Source: Kribbella amoyensis
Lineage (GTDB): Bacteria; Actinomycetota; Actinomycetes; Propionibacteriales; Kribbellaceae
Direction: 5' to 3'
Assembly (NCBI RefSeq): GCF_007828865.1
Contig: NZ_VIVK01000001.1
Location: 4,278,001 to 4,342,000, forward strand
Length of the DNA stretch: 64,000 bases
The notes beneath the pieces were generated by a model that was given only the letters and a program-made list of their open reading frames with translations, had not been told where the DNA came from and searched no databases. The position numbers and the translations under genes were made by a program. Below, in pieces: positions 35,595-44,342 of the stretch (positions within the stretch are counted from its first letter, which is position 1; each line of letters opens with the position of its first letter).

Positions 35595-36589
35595 TGCTGT
35601 CTCCCGAGACGCTGGATCGGCCAGATCACCAGCAACACAAGCGCGGCCAGGAACACCGACAGCGCCGAGGCCTGGCTGATGTGTTGCTGCAGGAAGGTCA
35701 ACCGGTAGATCTGTACGCCAGGGACCATCGTCTGGTAGCCGGGTCCGCCTTGCGTCGCGATCTGGACGACGTCGAAGCTCGCCAACGCGGCGATGATCGT
35801 GAAGGTCGTGCACACGACGAGTTCTCGCCGCAGGCCGGGCAGCGTCACGGCGACGAACTCGCTGATCCGGCCGGCGCCGTCCAGCCGGGCCGCCTCGTAC
35901 AGCGCCGGGTCGATCTTGCCGATACCCGCGAGCAGCAGCACCGTGCAGAACCCGAGCATGACCCAGACTCCGATCACACCGACCGCAGGCAGGGCGAACG
36001 TGAAGTCACCGAGCCAGGCCCGCGTGTACCGATCGAGGCCGACCGCGCGCAGGACCTGATTGACCAGCCCGTCCGACGAGTACATCCACGTCCACGCGAT
36101 CCCGGCCGCGACCAGCGGAAGCACCTGCGGGACGAACAGTACGATCCGGGCGGTGGTGCTGAACGCGCCAGGCTTCAGTTCGCGGATGAACGACGCCGCG
36201 ACCAGGCCGAGGCCCACGGGCAAGACCGTGTAGAAGAAGACGAGGACGAACGCGTGCACCACTGATTGCAGCAGCTCCGGCTGGGTGAAGATCGCTTTCC
36301 AGTTCTCGAGTCCGGCAGGCGTCGCGGGGCCGACGCCGTCCCAGTCGTAGAACGAGTACTGCACGGACTGGAGCATCGGGAGCAGCACGAAAGCGGCGTA
36401 CATACCGAACGCCGGTGTGATCCAGAGGAGCGCGCTCCAGTTCCGCCGCCGGCGTCCGGGGGGACGCCGGGCAGTGGGCTGTCGTGCGGCAGGAGTGCTC
36501 CGCGGATCGGTCAGGGCCGAAGACTGCCGCACCGCCCTCGGGGCCGAGATCGACGGCACCGCATCACCTCCAGGTCGGCCGGCGATCAT
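35591..36589 (-). CDS. Sugar ABC transporter permease (MalF type), second cluster
   Basis: 332-aa CUT1 permease with a long basic, Pro/Arg-rich N-terminus (about 55 residues). Six helices follow (SALLWITPAFGMYAAFVLLP, FVLVFFYTVLPVGLGLVAASF, ARIVLFVPQVLPLVAAGIAW). The EAA loop reads ALYEAARLDGAGRISEFVAV. ATG 36589 overlaps the stop of the binding-protein gene (ATGA). It forms the channel with the permease downstream. Substrate unknown; an oligosaccharide is expected for the family. Confidence 0.92.
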   Translation of the reverse strand: MIAGRPGGDAVPSISAPRAVRQSSALTDPRSTPAARQPTARRPPGRRRRNWSALLWITPAFGMYAAFVLLPMLQSVQYSFYDWDGVGPATPAGLENWKAIFTQPELLQSVVHAFVLVFFYTVLPVGLGLVAASFIRELKPGAFSTTARIVLFVPQVLPLVAAGIAWTWMYSSDGLVNQVLRAVGLDRYTRAWLGDFTFALPAVGVIGVWVMLGFCTVLLLAGIGKIDPALYEAARLDGAGRISEFVAVTLPGLRRELVVCTTFTIIAALASFDVVQIATQGGPGYQTMVPGVQIYRLTFLQQHISQASALSVFLAALVLLVIWPIQRLGRQQ

Positions 36590-37944
36590 CGCCCGAGGTC
36601 GCGTTCGTAGTCGGACTGCACCTTGGCCGCGAACGACTCGGGCGTCGTCTTGCCGGCCAGCAGCAGCTGCGTCTGCGGGACAAGGCTGTTGACGTGGATC
36701 GAAGCGGTCGCATCCGCCATGAAGCCGACCAGTTCGTTGTTCTTCAGCAACTCCTGGAACGCGCTGACGGTGGCGGCGACCGCCGACCCCTCGGGCGCGG
36801 CCGGAACGGGCGCGTCCGAAGGGCCTGCCGGCACCAGACCGCCGAGTGTCACCGTCTCCTGCCGCGCCGACTGGTCCGTCTGGACGAAGTCCAGGAATGC
36901 GGCCGCGACATCCGCGTTGGGTGACCTCGCCGGGATCCCCAGGTTGGCGGCCGCGGTCATCGCGTACGACGGCCCACCGGCAACGTCGGGCGGGGCCAGG
37001 AAGAACCCGAACTGACCGGATCCGGTCTTGTCGAGTCCGGGAGCCTGCCAGTTGCCGCTCGGGAAGAACACGCCGTTGCCCTTGAGGAACTCGGCCGGTG
37101 CCCGGGTCTGGTCGATGTCGTTCACATCGGCCGGCAGGTATCCCGCCTCGCCCCAACGCTGCAACGTCGTGGCGGCCTTGACCGTCGCCTCCGTGTCGAT
37201 ACTTGCGCCGGGCTTGGTGTAGTTCCAGTCCTGGACGGCTTGCGCGTCACCGGCGTACGACATCACCAGGTTCTGCAGCGGATAGACGCTGCCGCCGTCC
37301 TTACCGTTGATCATGATCGGCTGCAGCCCGGCGTCCTTCGCCTTGGCGAGCAGTTGCTCGAACTCGGCGACAGTCGCCGGTGGCCGGGTCATACCGATCC
37401 GCTGCGCCAGCGCCTTGCTGTAATACACCCCGGTCAGGCCGAAACCGGCGCCGGCAGCGTACAACGGACCTGTTCCTCGCTCTCTGCCGTCCGCCGCGAC
37501 ACGGGTGGAGGCGAACTGCGACTGCGGCCACTTGTCCCACCCGTACGCCTTGGCATAGGGGTCGAGGCTGATCAGGAGGTGGTCCTTGGTCAGGTTTCCG
37601 AGCTGCGGCACGCGGACAAGGTCGGGCACGTTGTTCCCTGCGAGTGTGCGCGCGATGGTCGTGGTCAAGGTGGCGTAGTCCTGGTTCTCCACCTTGACCG
37701 TCACGTTGCTGTACTTGGCGCTGAACAGCTTGCCGAGGGCGGTGTAGAGCGGGACATCGACGCCACTGGTCACGAGCAGCTTCAGGGTGACCGGCTCGCT
37801 GCCGACACCGATGGACACCGGCTCGGAGGGCGCCGGGCCGGCTTCGGAGTTGCCGCCCGGTGCGCAGGCGGCGAGCAGCAGAGCAGCCGCCGCGGCGCCG
37901 GCTGCCGCCCGGAGAATTCCGCGGTACTGGGTCAGTGTTCGCAC
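36586..37944 (-). CDS. Sugar ABC transporter substrate-binding lipoprotein, second cluster
   Basis: 452-aa solute-binding protein with a lipoprotein signal (GILRAAAGAAAAALLLAAC, lipobox Cys). The mature part has LGKLFSAKYSNVTVKVENQD, VPDLVRVPQLGNLTKDHLL and GVYYSKALAQRIG, typical of family 1 binding proteins. Its start lies inside the last codons of the esterase gene (13-nt overlap), tying esterase and uptake together. The ligand may be an ester-bearing sugar; this is inference. Confidence 0.92.
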   Translation of the reverse strand: MRTLTQYRGILRAAAGAAAAALLLAACAPGGNSEAGPAPSEPVSIGVGSEPVTLKLLVTSGVDVPLYTALGKLFSAKYSNVTVKVENQDYATLTTTIARTLAGNNVPDLVRVPQLGNLTKDHLLISLDPYAKAYGWDKWPQSQFASTRVAADGRERGTGPLYAAGAGFGLTGVYYSKALAQRIGMTRPPATVAEFEQLLAKAKDAGLQPIMINGKDGGSVYPLQNLVMSYAGDAQAVQDWNYTKPGASIDTEATVKAATTLQRWGEAGYLPADVNDIDQTRAPAEFLKGNGVFFPSGNWQAPGLDKTGSGQFGFFLAPPDVAGGPSYAMTAAANLGIPARSPNADVAAAFLDFVQTDQSARQETVTLGGLVPAGPSDAPVPAAPEGSAVAATVSAFQELLKNNELVGFMADATASIHVNSLVPQTQLLLAGKTTPESFAAKVQSDYERDLGR

Positions 37945-38945
37945 GAGAAGTCCTCGAGGCTCGATGGTGGGTGTGACTGGAACGCGTTTCGGACGGCGTC
38001 GCCGGCCCTGCCAACGGCGTGATGCGCGTCGGTCATGACGGCGAACATCTCGAAGAAGCCGTGGATCTGACCTGCGTACTCGATCAGGTCGACCGGGACG
38101 CCGGCCGCCTCCAGACGCCGGGCGTAGTCCTCGGCCTCGCGGCGGAGGAAATCGTGCTCGGCCGTGATGATCGTCGCGGGGGCGACACCGCGCACAGATT
38201 CAGCGTGCAGCGGCGAGGCGTACGAAGAGGTACGCACAGCAGGATCGGGAACGTAGGTCTCCCAGATGTACTGCAGCCGACGGTAGCTGTTCGGGCCGAA
38301 ACCCGACCGGCCGGCGAACGTCTCGTACCGCCGCCGGAACGCGACCTTGTAGTCGGTGTTCTCAACGCTGTCGAGCGCTGGGTAGACGAGGAGTTGGGCG
38401 GCTAGTCGAACGCCTTCATCACGCGCCTTGAGCGCGGCCGCCGCGGCGAGATTGCCGCCCGAGCTGTCCCCGCCGACGGCCACACTGCCGAAGTTGCCGC
38501 GTGCCCAGGTGACGGCCGTCCAGGTGTCGTCGAAGCCGGCTGGAAACGGGTGCTCGGGCGCGAGCCGATAGTCGATGGACAGGACCGCGCACGCGGCCCG
38601 GTTCGCGAGTGCCCGGGCGACACCGTCCGCGGTGTCGAGGTCCCCATGGATCCAGCCGCCGCCGTGCGCCCAGACCAGCACCTCCTGTTCCGCGCCCGTG
38701 GGCCGGTAGAGCCGAGCCGGTACGCCGTTCGCGTCGACGCACTCGACGGAGGCCACCGGCGCGAGCTCGCCAGTCACGGCCAGGACTTTTGCCCGCGCGT
38801 CCGCCCGCACGGCCGCGATTTCGGCGGACCACGGGTCAGGCGATGATCCGGAGCTGTCCAGGAAGGCCCGAACCTGCTCGTGCGGCCGGAGGGGAACGCC
38901 CTCGCGGTGGATGACCGGATTCTCCGGCCGGGAAGCTGCACTCAT
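37932..38945 (-). CDS. Alpha/beta hydrolase, HSL-type esterase
   Basis: 337-aa esterase of the hormone-sensitive-lipase family. Oxyanion-hole motif VWAHGGGWIHGD, nucleophile elbow VAVGGDSSGGNLAAA, and likely acid and base in ITAEHDFLRREAEDY and IEYAGQIHGFFEMF. No signal peptide, so cytoplasmic. It is the first gene of the importer operon and divergent from a TetR gene across twin operators, so it is the probable main target of that repressor. ATG 38945 is the start. Confidence 0.92.
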   Translation of the reverse strand: MSAASRPENPVIHREGVPLRPHEQVRAFLDSSGSSPDPWSAEIAAVRADARAKVLAVTGELAPVASVECVDANGVPARLYRPTGAEQEVLVWAHGGGWIHGDLDTADGVARALANRAACAVLSIDYRLAPEHPFPAGFDDTWTAVTWARGNFGSVAVGGDSSGGNLAAAAALKARDEGVRLAAQLLVYPALDSVENTDYKVAFRRRYETFAGRSGFGPNSYRRLQYIWETYVPDPAVRTSSYASPLHAESVRGVAPATIITAEHDFLRREAEDYARRLEAAGVPVDLIEYAGQIHGFFEMFAVMTDAHHAVGRAGDAVRNAFQSHPPSSLEDFSCEH

Positions 38946-38972
38946 CCGATCGCGCCTCTCGCCAAAGTTCAG

Positions 38973-38990
38973 ACCGAGTACTCAGTCTGT
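38973..38990 (+). promoter_or_regulatory. TetR operator copy 1
   Basis: ACCGAGTACTCAGTCTGT, containing the perfect 8-bp palindrome GAGTACTC. It is near-identical to the copy at 39004-39021, 31 bp away (about three helical turns), in the divergent esterase/TetR promoter region. Confidence 0.6.
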
Positions 38991-39003
38991 TTTTGGAAAA
39001 ACT

Positions 39004-39021
39004 ACCGAGTGCTCAGTCGGT
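39004..39021 (+). promoter_or_regulatory. TetR operator copy 2
   Basis: ACCGAGTGCTCAGTCGGT, matching copy 1 at 16 of 18 positions and lying 52 bp before the TetR start codon. Presumed site for the TetR protein encoded at 39073. Confidence 0.6.
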
Positions 39022-39072
39022 TTGTCTATGCTTGGCGATGACGCTGTCCCGACCAGAGCGAGGAGCTCAACC

Positions 39073-39708
39073 GTGTCCGCTGCCCAGAACCCCAAGACCT
39101 CAGCGAAGGGCCTTGAGACACGGGAACGCATCATCGACGTCGCCGTACGGTTCATCGCCCGCAACGGCGCGCGCGGGACCAGCCTCGCCGACATCGCGGC
39201 CGAGGCCGGCGTGTCACAAACCGGGTTGCTCTACCACTTCCGCAGCAAGGAGGCGCTGCTCAACGCTGTCATGGATCGCCACCTGGCCTTCAGCGAGGAG
39301 TGGCTGTGGGGCGACGGAGATGACCCCGGCCTCAAGATCGTCGACGTCATCGCCAGGCACATCTCCAGCTGGCCGAGCCAGCACGACGACAAAGTGGCCA
39401 GTCTGCTCGGGATGAACACCGTCGTCCTCGGCGAGAACGTCAGCCCCGACACCGACCTCCACGCACGCCTGGTCGAGGGCTACCGAACAACGATCGACCG
39501 CGTGACGGCGACCCTGCGATCCGCGCAACAGCGCGGTGAGATGCGCGACGACATCGACCCGCGGCTCAAGGCAATGGAGATCATCACGTTCTGCTACGGC
39601 CTCGAAGCAGCGTGGTTGGTCGACCCGACGATCCCGGTCGCCGACGCAGCCGCTCACTGGGCGACCCAGCAGACCAGGCAGTTGGCCACCGAGCCGGCGC
39701 CGTCCTGA
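39073..39708 (+). CDS. TetR-family transcriptional regulator
   Basis: 211-aa repressor. The N-terminal HTH is TSLADIAAEAGVSQTGLLYHF followed by SKEALLNAVMDRH; the C-terminal ligand domain (about 70-205) is helical. GTG 39073 with GAGGAGC upstream is preferred; ATG 39028 in frame would extend it. It is divergent from the esterase/importer operon with two matching palindromic sites between them, so it likely represses both itself and that operon. The inducer is unknown, possibly an ester or acyl compound. Confidence 0.88.
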   Translation: MSAAQNPKTSAKGLETRERIIDVAVRFIARNGARGTSLADIAAEAGVSQTGLLYHFRSKEALLNAVMDRHLAFSEEWLWGDGDDPGLKIVDVIARHISSWPSQHDDKVASLLGMNTVVLGENVSPDTDLHARLVEGYRTTIDRVTATLRSAQQRGEMRDDIDPRLKAMEIITFCYGLEAAWLVDPTIPVADAAAHWATQQTRQLATEPAPS

Positions 39709-39711
39709 CGG

Positions 39712-40107
39712 TCAGGACCCGGCCTGGCACTCCTTGCAGGTGCCGAAGATCTCCAGGGTGTGGCTGATGTCGGTGTAGCCGTGCTCGGCGGCGACCTTGT
39801 CGGCCCAGCGCTCGACGGCCGGGCCCTCGACCTCGACGGTGCGGCCGCAGTTCCGGCAGACCAGGTGGTGGTGGTGCCCCTTCGAGCAGCGCCGGTACGC
39901 GGTCTCGCCGTCGGCGGTCCGCAGCACGTCGACCTCACGCGAGTCGGCCAGCGCCTGCAGGGTCCGGTAGACGGTGGTCAGCCCGACGGCCTCGCCGGAG
40001 GACCGGAGCTCCTGGTGGATCTCCTGCGCGGTCCGGAAGTCGTCGAGGTTGTCGAGCGCGGAAGCGACCGCTGCGCGCTGACGGGTCGAGCGTGTTCCGA
40101 TGGCCAC
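39712..40107 (-). CDS. zur: Zinc uptake regulator, Fur family
   Basis: 131-aa metal-sensing repressor. The winged-helix part has FRTAQEIHQELRSSGEAVGL followed by TTVYRTLQALAD. The C-terminal part has the His cluster SKGHHHHLVC and two CxxC pairs, CRNC and CKEC, that bind structural zinc. It is encoded at the end of the znuA-znuC-znuB operon, supporting Zur rather than Fur. GTG 40107 with GGAGGC just upstream is preferred; an ATG 63 nt upstream would add an extension lacking family similarity. It should bind the box at 42955. Confidence 0.92.
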   Translation of the reverse strand: MAIGTRSTRQRAAVASALDNLDDFRTAQEIHQELRSSGEAVGLTTVYRTLQALADSREVDVLRTADGETAYRRCSKGHHHHLVCRNCGRTVEVEGPAVERWADKVAAEHGYTDISHTLEIFGTCKECQAGS

Positions 40108-40179
40108 CGTGCCTCCTGTCGTCTCGCCGTGGCTTGCCCGGCAATCGGCCATTCTTTCACTACGCGACAAGTCGAACTC

Positions 40180-41184
40180 TCAATGCTCGTCCCAGTGGTC
40201 CCCGTGCGCCGCATGCAGGTGCCCGTCGTGAACGTAGTCGACGTGGTCCCCGTGCTCCACCTTGGCGTGCCCGCAGGCCGGGTTGTGGTCGTGCGGGTGC
40301 CCCGGGCTGACCACATGCGGCTGGGGACCCGGTACGCCGATCTCGGGCTCCTCGTCGGCCAGCGGGACGACGTGACCGCGGCGGCGCCGGATCAGCGCAC
40401 CCGCGACCGCGGCCACGACGAACCCGGCCAGCGCCAGGATCACGATGGTCGCGCCCGGAGCGACGTCCGCGTTGTACGAGGTGACGATGCCGGCCAGGCA
40501 GGCCACGACCCCGATCCCGCAGGCCGTGACGAACGTACTGCGGAACGACCGGGTCACCTGCTGCGCGGTCGCCACCGGCACCACCATCAAGGCGCTGACC
40601 AGCAGCAGGCCGACGGTCCGCATCGCCACCGTCACGGTCACGGCCGCCATCACCGCGATCACCAGGTTGAGCAGCTGCACCCGGAGTCCGGTGACGCGGG
40701 CGAACTCCTCGTCCTGGCAGACGGCGAACAGCTGCGGCCCAAGCCCGATCGCGACCACCAGGACGGCCACGGCCAGCCCGACCACGACGTACAGGTCGCT
40801 CGGGGACACCGTGGTGAGGGAGCCGAAGAGGAACGTGTTCAGGGTCGCCGCGCCCTGACCGGCCAGCCCGATCAGCAGGACGCCGCCCGCAATACCGCCG
40901 TAGAACAGCAGCGCCAGGGCCACGTCGCCGCTGGCCTTGCCGCGGGCCCGGATCAGCTCGATCGCGGTCGCGCCGGCGATCGCGACCAGGATCGCGGTCA
41001 GGGTCGGCGCGGTCTTGGTGAGCAGGCCGAGCGCGACCCCGGTGATGGCGATGTGCCCGATGCCGTCACCCATCAGCGACAACCGGCGCTGGACCAGGTA
41101 CGTCCCGATGGCGGGCGCGGCCAGGCCGGTGAGCAGGCCGGCGATCAGGGCCCGCTGCATGAACTCCAGCTGGAACAAGGTCAT
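40180..41184 (-). CDS. znuB: Zinc ABC transporter permease with His-rich tail
   Basis: 334-aa permease of the ABC-3 class (GTYLVQRRLSLMGDGIGHIAI is its hallmark), with about eight helices. After the last helix (IVILALAGFVVAAVAGAL) a cytoplasmic tail of ~55 residues contains about 14 His (PHDHNPACGHAKVEHGDHVD, then YVHDGHLHAAHGDHWDEH). This tail is unusual for ZnuB and could bind zinc arriving in the cytoplasm. ATG 41184 overlaps the ATPase stop by 4 nt. It works with the ZnuA lipoprotein and ZnuC ATPase encoded upstream. Confidence 0.93.
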   Translation of the reverse strand: MTLFQLEFMQRALIAGLLTGLAAPAIGTYLVQRRLSLMGDGIGHIAITGVALGLLTKTAPTLTAILVAIAGATAIELIRARGKASGDVALALLFYGGIAGGVLLIGLAGQGAATLNTFLFGSLTTVSPSDLYVVVGLAVAVLVVAIGLGPQLFAVCQDEEFARVTGLRVQLLNLVIAVMAAVTVTVAMRTVGLLLVSALMVVPVATAQQVTRSFRSTFVTACGIGVVACLAGIVTSYNADVAPGATIVILALAGFVVAAVAGALIRRRRGHVVPLADEEPEIGVPGPQPHVVSPGHPHDHNPACGHAKVEHGDHVDYVHDGHLHAAHGDHWDEH

Positions 41185-41978
41185 GAGAGCAACCCCGGCT
41201 CGTCGTCGGCGACGTGCGGGTGCACGTGGGCGTGGGTCTGGGAGGCGTGCGGCGCCCCGTCGTACACGATCCGGCCGCGGCGCAGCACCACCGAGCGGTC
41301 GATCAGCGCGTCCATCGGGCCGAGGTCGTGGCTGACCATCACCACCGTGGTCCCGCGGGCGACCCGCTCCCGGATCGCGTCGGCGAAGATGCCCTGGCTG
41401 GCCAGGTCGACGCCGGCGGTCGGCTCGTCCAGGATCAGCAGGTCCGGGTCCGCCACGAGTGCGCGGGCGATCAGGACCCGCTGCTGCTGGCCGCCGGACA
41501 GTTCGGCGACGGCGTCCTTGCGCCGGTCCGCCATCGCGACGATCTCCAGCGCCTCGTCGATCGCGGCCCGGTCGGCCGCCTTCAACGGGCGGAACAGCCG
41601 CCGCTTCGAGAGCAACCCGGACGACACGACTTCCTGGACGGTCGCCGGGACACCACCGGCCGCGGTGATCCGCTGCGGGACATAGCCCACCTTGTTCCAC
41701 TGGCGGAAGCGGGGGACCGGCGTACCGAACAGCTTCACCTGGCCGCGGGCCGCGGGGAGCAGGCCGACCATGGTCCGGATCAGGGTGGACTTGCCGGAGC
41801 CGTTGGTGCCGAGCACGGCCACCACCTCGCCCTGGCGGATCTGCAGGTCGACGCCCCGCAGGACGAGCCGGCCGCCCAGGTCGACCGAGAGATCGGCGAC
41901 CTGGACGGCTTTGGGTGCGGAACCACCGTCCGGCCCCGGCGCGCGGGACCGGTCGGCGGGGTGGTCTTGAACGGTCAC
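41181..41978 (-). CDS. znuC: Zinc ABC transporter ATP-binding protein
   Basis: 265-aa ATPase: Walker A LGTNGSGKST, signature ELSGGQQQRVLIARAL, Walker B LLILDEPTAGVDLA, switch VSHDLG. The C-terminus has a small His cluster (PHASQTHAHVHPHV) matching the metal-rich tail of the permease. GTG 41978 overlaps the znuA stop (GTGA), so the operon is tightly coupled. It drives zinc uptake under Zur control. Confidence 0.93.
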   Translation of the reverse strand: MTVQDHPADRSRAPGPDGGSAPKAVQVADLSVDLGGRLVLRGVDLQIRQGEVVAVLGTNGSGKSTLIRTMVGLLPAARGQVKLFGTPVPRFRQWNKVGYVPQRITAAGGVPATVQEVVSSGLLSKRRLFRPLKAADRAAIDEALEIVAMADRRKDAVAELSGGQQQRVLIARALVADPDLLILDEPTAGVDLASQGIFADAIRERVARGTTVVMVSHDLGPMDALIDRSVVLRRGRIVYDGAPHASQTHAHVHPHVADDEPGLLS

Positions 41979-42955
41979 GCGCAGCTGTTCGCCTTCCGGA
42001 GTTCCTGCAGGTTCTCCCGCATCAGGGTGAGGTAGGTCTGCTCGGAGTTCGCGTCCGAGAGCCCCTCGATCGGGCTCAGGACCGCGGTCTTCACCTTGAG
42101 GTCGCGGGCGATCGACTCGGCCACCTTCGGGCTGACGAGCTCCTCGTAGAAGATCGTCGTCACCTGCTCGGCCCGCACGATGTCCTGGACCTCCTTGATC
42201 CGCTGGGGGGTCGGCTCGGCGTCCGGCGTGAAGCCCGCGATCCCGACCATCTGCAGACCGTACCGCTTCGCCAGGTAGGCGAACGCCTCGTGGCTGGTCA
42301 CGAACGTCTTCAGCTTGCAAGTGGCCAGGCCGGACTTGAACTCGCCGTCCAGCTTCGTCACCTCGCCGAGCAGCTTCTTCGCGCGCTCCTTGTAACCGTC
42401 AGCGTGCGCTCCGTCGACCTCGACGAGCTTGTCCGTGACGGCCTGGACGACCCCCGCGTACCGGACCGGGTCGAGCCAGAAGTGCGGATCCACGTCCTCG
42501 TTGCCGGCCGAGCCGGGGAGCACGGCAGCCGGACCGCCGGCGCCGCCCTCTTCCTCGTGGTCGTGGTCCTCGAAGTGCGCGCCGGTCGCCTCGAGCTTCG
42601 CGGCCGGTGCGACGTCGAAGCCGGCGTCCTTCGCGTTCTGTTCGACGGCCTCGTCGACCGCGGGCTGCAGTCCCTTCTCGAACAGCACCAGCTTCGCCTC
42701 GGTGATCGTGCCGACCTGCTTCGGAGTGAGCTCCAGGTCGTGCGGCTCGACCCCGGGCGCCGTCAGCGTGGTCACGTTCACGGCGTCGCCCCCCACCTGC
42801 TCGGCGATGAACTGGAGCGGGTAGAACGAGGCGACCACGTCGACCTTGTCGCCGTCGCCGCCGGAGCCGCCGGTGGCGTCGCCGCCGCAACCTGCCAGAG
42901 TGAGGACCGCAAGGGCGGCGAGGCCGGCAGTGACAGCGCGCAGACTAGATCTCAT
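41975..42955 (-). CDS. znuA: Zinc ABC transporter substrate-binding lipoprotein
   Basis: 326-aa cluster A-I binding protein with signal peptide RAVTAGLAALAVLTLAGC (lipobox). Zinc ligands include His in GVEPHDLELTP, a His/Asp/Glu loop (HFEDHDHEEEGG), DPHFWLDP and TFVTSHEAFAYLAKRYG. The start is set at ATG 42955, not at ATG 42970, because the latter lies inside the Zur box and -10 region; with TTGACA at 42986-42991 and GAAAAT at 42963-42968 the transcript should begin at 42955, giving a leaderless mRNA. It is the first gene of znuA-znuC-znuB-zur. Confidence 0.9.
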   Translation of the reverse strand: MRSSLRAVTAGLAALAVLTLAGCGGDATGGSGGDGDKVDVVASFYPLQFIAEQVGGDAVNVTTLTAPGVEPHDLELTPKQVGTITEAKLVLFEKGLQPAVDEAVEQNAKDAGFDVAPAAKLEATGAHFEDHDHEEEGGAGGPAAVLPGSAGNEDVDPHFWLDPVRYAGVVQAVTDKLVEVDGAHADGYKERAKKLLGEVTKLDGEFKSGLATCKLKTFVTSHEAFAYLAKRYGLQMVGIAGFTPDAEPTPQRIKEVQDIVRAEQVTTIFYEELVSPKVAESIARDLKVKTAVLSPIEGLSDANSEQTYLTLMRENLQELRKANSCA

Positions 42956-42969
42956 GACAATCATTTTCA
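42955..42969 (-). promoter_or_regulatory. Zur box overlapping the znuA promoter and start
   Basis: On the minus strand TGAAAATGATTGTCA, one base from the actinobacterial Zur consensus TGAAAATGATTTTCA. It covers the predicted -10 (GAAAAT) and reaches the likely first base of the znuA start, so bound Zur would block RNA polymerase. It is also only about 40 bp from the divergent gene at 43008. Confidence 0.8.
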
Positions 42970-43007
42970 TTTAATCGGAGATGGTTGTCAAAACAGGGAG
43001 TTGACCG

Positions 43008-44342
43008 ATGGCCAGGCGGAACGTGGGACGTAGGCGAGCCGACCCCAGGGGCAACCGCCGACGCCGCATCGACATTCCCACCGGGCACGGTCACGGCCAC
43101 GGGCACGGGCACGGCGATCAGGTCGTGGACACGTCGGTCGTCGACGGCGACGCGGTCGTCGCCCGCCGGGTCCGGGTCGTGGTCGCGGCACTGCTGATCC
43201 CGCTGATCGCGGCCGCCGTGATCGCGATGGTCGTCCTCTGGCCGAGCGGCGACCTGAAGGCCGACCTGCCCCCGCAGGCGGGGGCCAGCGGCGAGGTCGT
43301 CAAGCTCGAGCCGTGCGCCGAGTCGCCGGACGCGTGTGACCTCGCCACGGTGAAGATCACCTCGGGCCCGGACGGGGACCAGGGCGTCGAGGCGCCGGTC
43401 GAGGTCCCGAAGGGCAAGCAGGCCGCGCTGCCGATCGAGGTGGGCGACAAGCTCCTGCTCGGGTTCCAGGACGGCGCGCCGATCGAGGAGCGCTACTCGT
43501 ACACCGACCACGACCGCGGCCGGCCCCTGCTCATCCTGGCGGTCGTCTTCGCGGTGGCGGTCGTGGTGCTGTCCCGCTGGCGGGGCCTGGCCGCCCTGGT
43601 GGCGCTCGGCATCACCGCGGTGACACTGACCCAGTTCGTCCTGCCCGCCATTCTCCGCGGCGAGAATCCGCTGCTCGTCTCGGTGGTGGGCGGGGCGGTG
43701 ATCATGACGATCGCGCTGTACCTCACTCACGGCATCAACGCCCAGTCGTCGGTCGCCCTGGCGGGAACGATCGCGGCACTAGGGCTGACCGCGGTCCTCG
43801 GCTGGATGTTCGTCAAGGTCGCCTCGTTGTCCGGCGTCGGCGCGGAGGGCGCGTCGCAGATCAAGGCGTTCGTCCCGGACCTGGACCTGGCCGGCGTCCT
43901 GGCGGCCGGCATCGTGATCGGTGCGCTGGGCGTCCTCGACGACGTGACCGTGACCCAGGCGAGCGCGGTCTGGGAGCTCTCGGCAGCCAACCCGGCGGCG
44001 GGCCGGGCCTCGCTCTTCAGTGCCGGCCTGCGGATCGGCCGCGCGCACGTGGCGTCCGTGGTCAACACCCTGGTCCTCGCGTACGCCGGCGCGGCACTCC
44101 CGTTGCTGATGATCTTCGCCGTCAGCGGCGTCGACGCGAAGTACGTGATCACGACCGAAATGGTCGCCATCGAGATCGTCCGCGGCCTGGTCGGCAGCCT
44201 GGGCATCATCGCCGCCGTACCCCTCACCACGGCTCTCGCCGCTCTGGCCGTAGCCGACCGCTCCCCGAACCTGGTCGCCCAGCCCGACCCACCCCCCACC
44301 CCGGACCCCACCCCGCCCCCGGGCCCCACGCAGGCCCCCTGA
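43008..44342 (+). CDS. YibE/F-family membrane protein with His-Gly N-terminus
   Basis: 444-aa multi-pass protein. A basic N-terminus carries a GHGHGHGHGHG run (about residues 27-37). One helix follows (VVVAALLIPLIAAAVIAMVV), then an extracytoplasmic domain (about 75-165) and seven or so helices (LLILAVVFAVAVVVLSRW, LLVSVVGGAVIMTIALYLT, LAGVLAAGIVIGALGVLDDV). The segment GVLDDVTVTQASAVWELSAA is typical of YibE/F proteins, whose role is unknown. Divergent position over a Zur box plus the His run suggest a link to zinc; this is inference. The last 25 residues are Pro-rich. Confidence 0.88.
   Translation: MARRNVGRRRADPRGNRRRRIDIPTGHGHGHGHGHGDQVVDTSVVDGDAVVARRVRVVVAALLIPLIAAAVIAMVVLWPSGDLKADLPPQAGASGEVVKLEPCAESPDACDLATVKITSGPDGDQGVEAPVEVPKGKQAALPIEVGDKLLLGFQDGAPIEERYSYTDHDRGRPLLILAVVFAVAVVVLSRWRGLAALVALGITAVTLTQFVLPAILRGENPLLVSVVGGAVIMTIALYLTHGINAQSSVALAGTIAALGLTAVLGWMFVKVASLSGVGAEGASQIKAFVPDLDLAGVLAAGIVIGALGVLDDVTVTQASAVWELSAANPAAGRASLFSAGLRIGRAHVASVVNTLVLAYAGAALPLLMIFAVSGVDAKYVITTEMVAIEIVRGLVGSLGIIAAVPLTTALAALAVADRSPNLVAQPDPPPTPDPTPPPGPTQAP

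Noticed and set aside
42956..42970. ATG 42970 as the znuA start
   Set aside because: It lies inside the Zur box and predicted -10 element; the promoter geometry favours ATG 42955.
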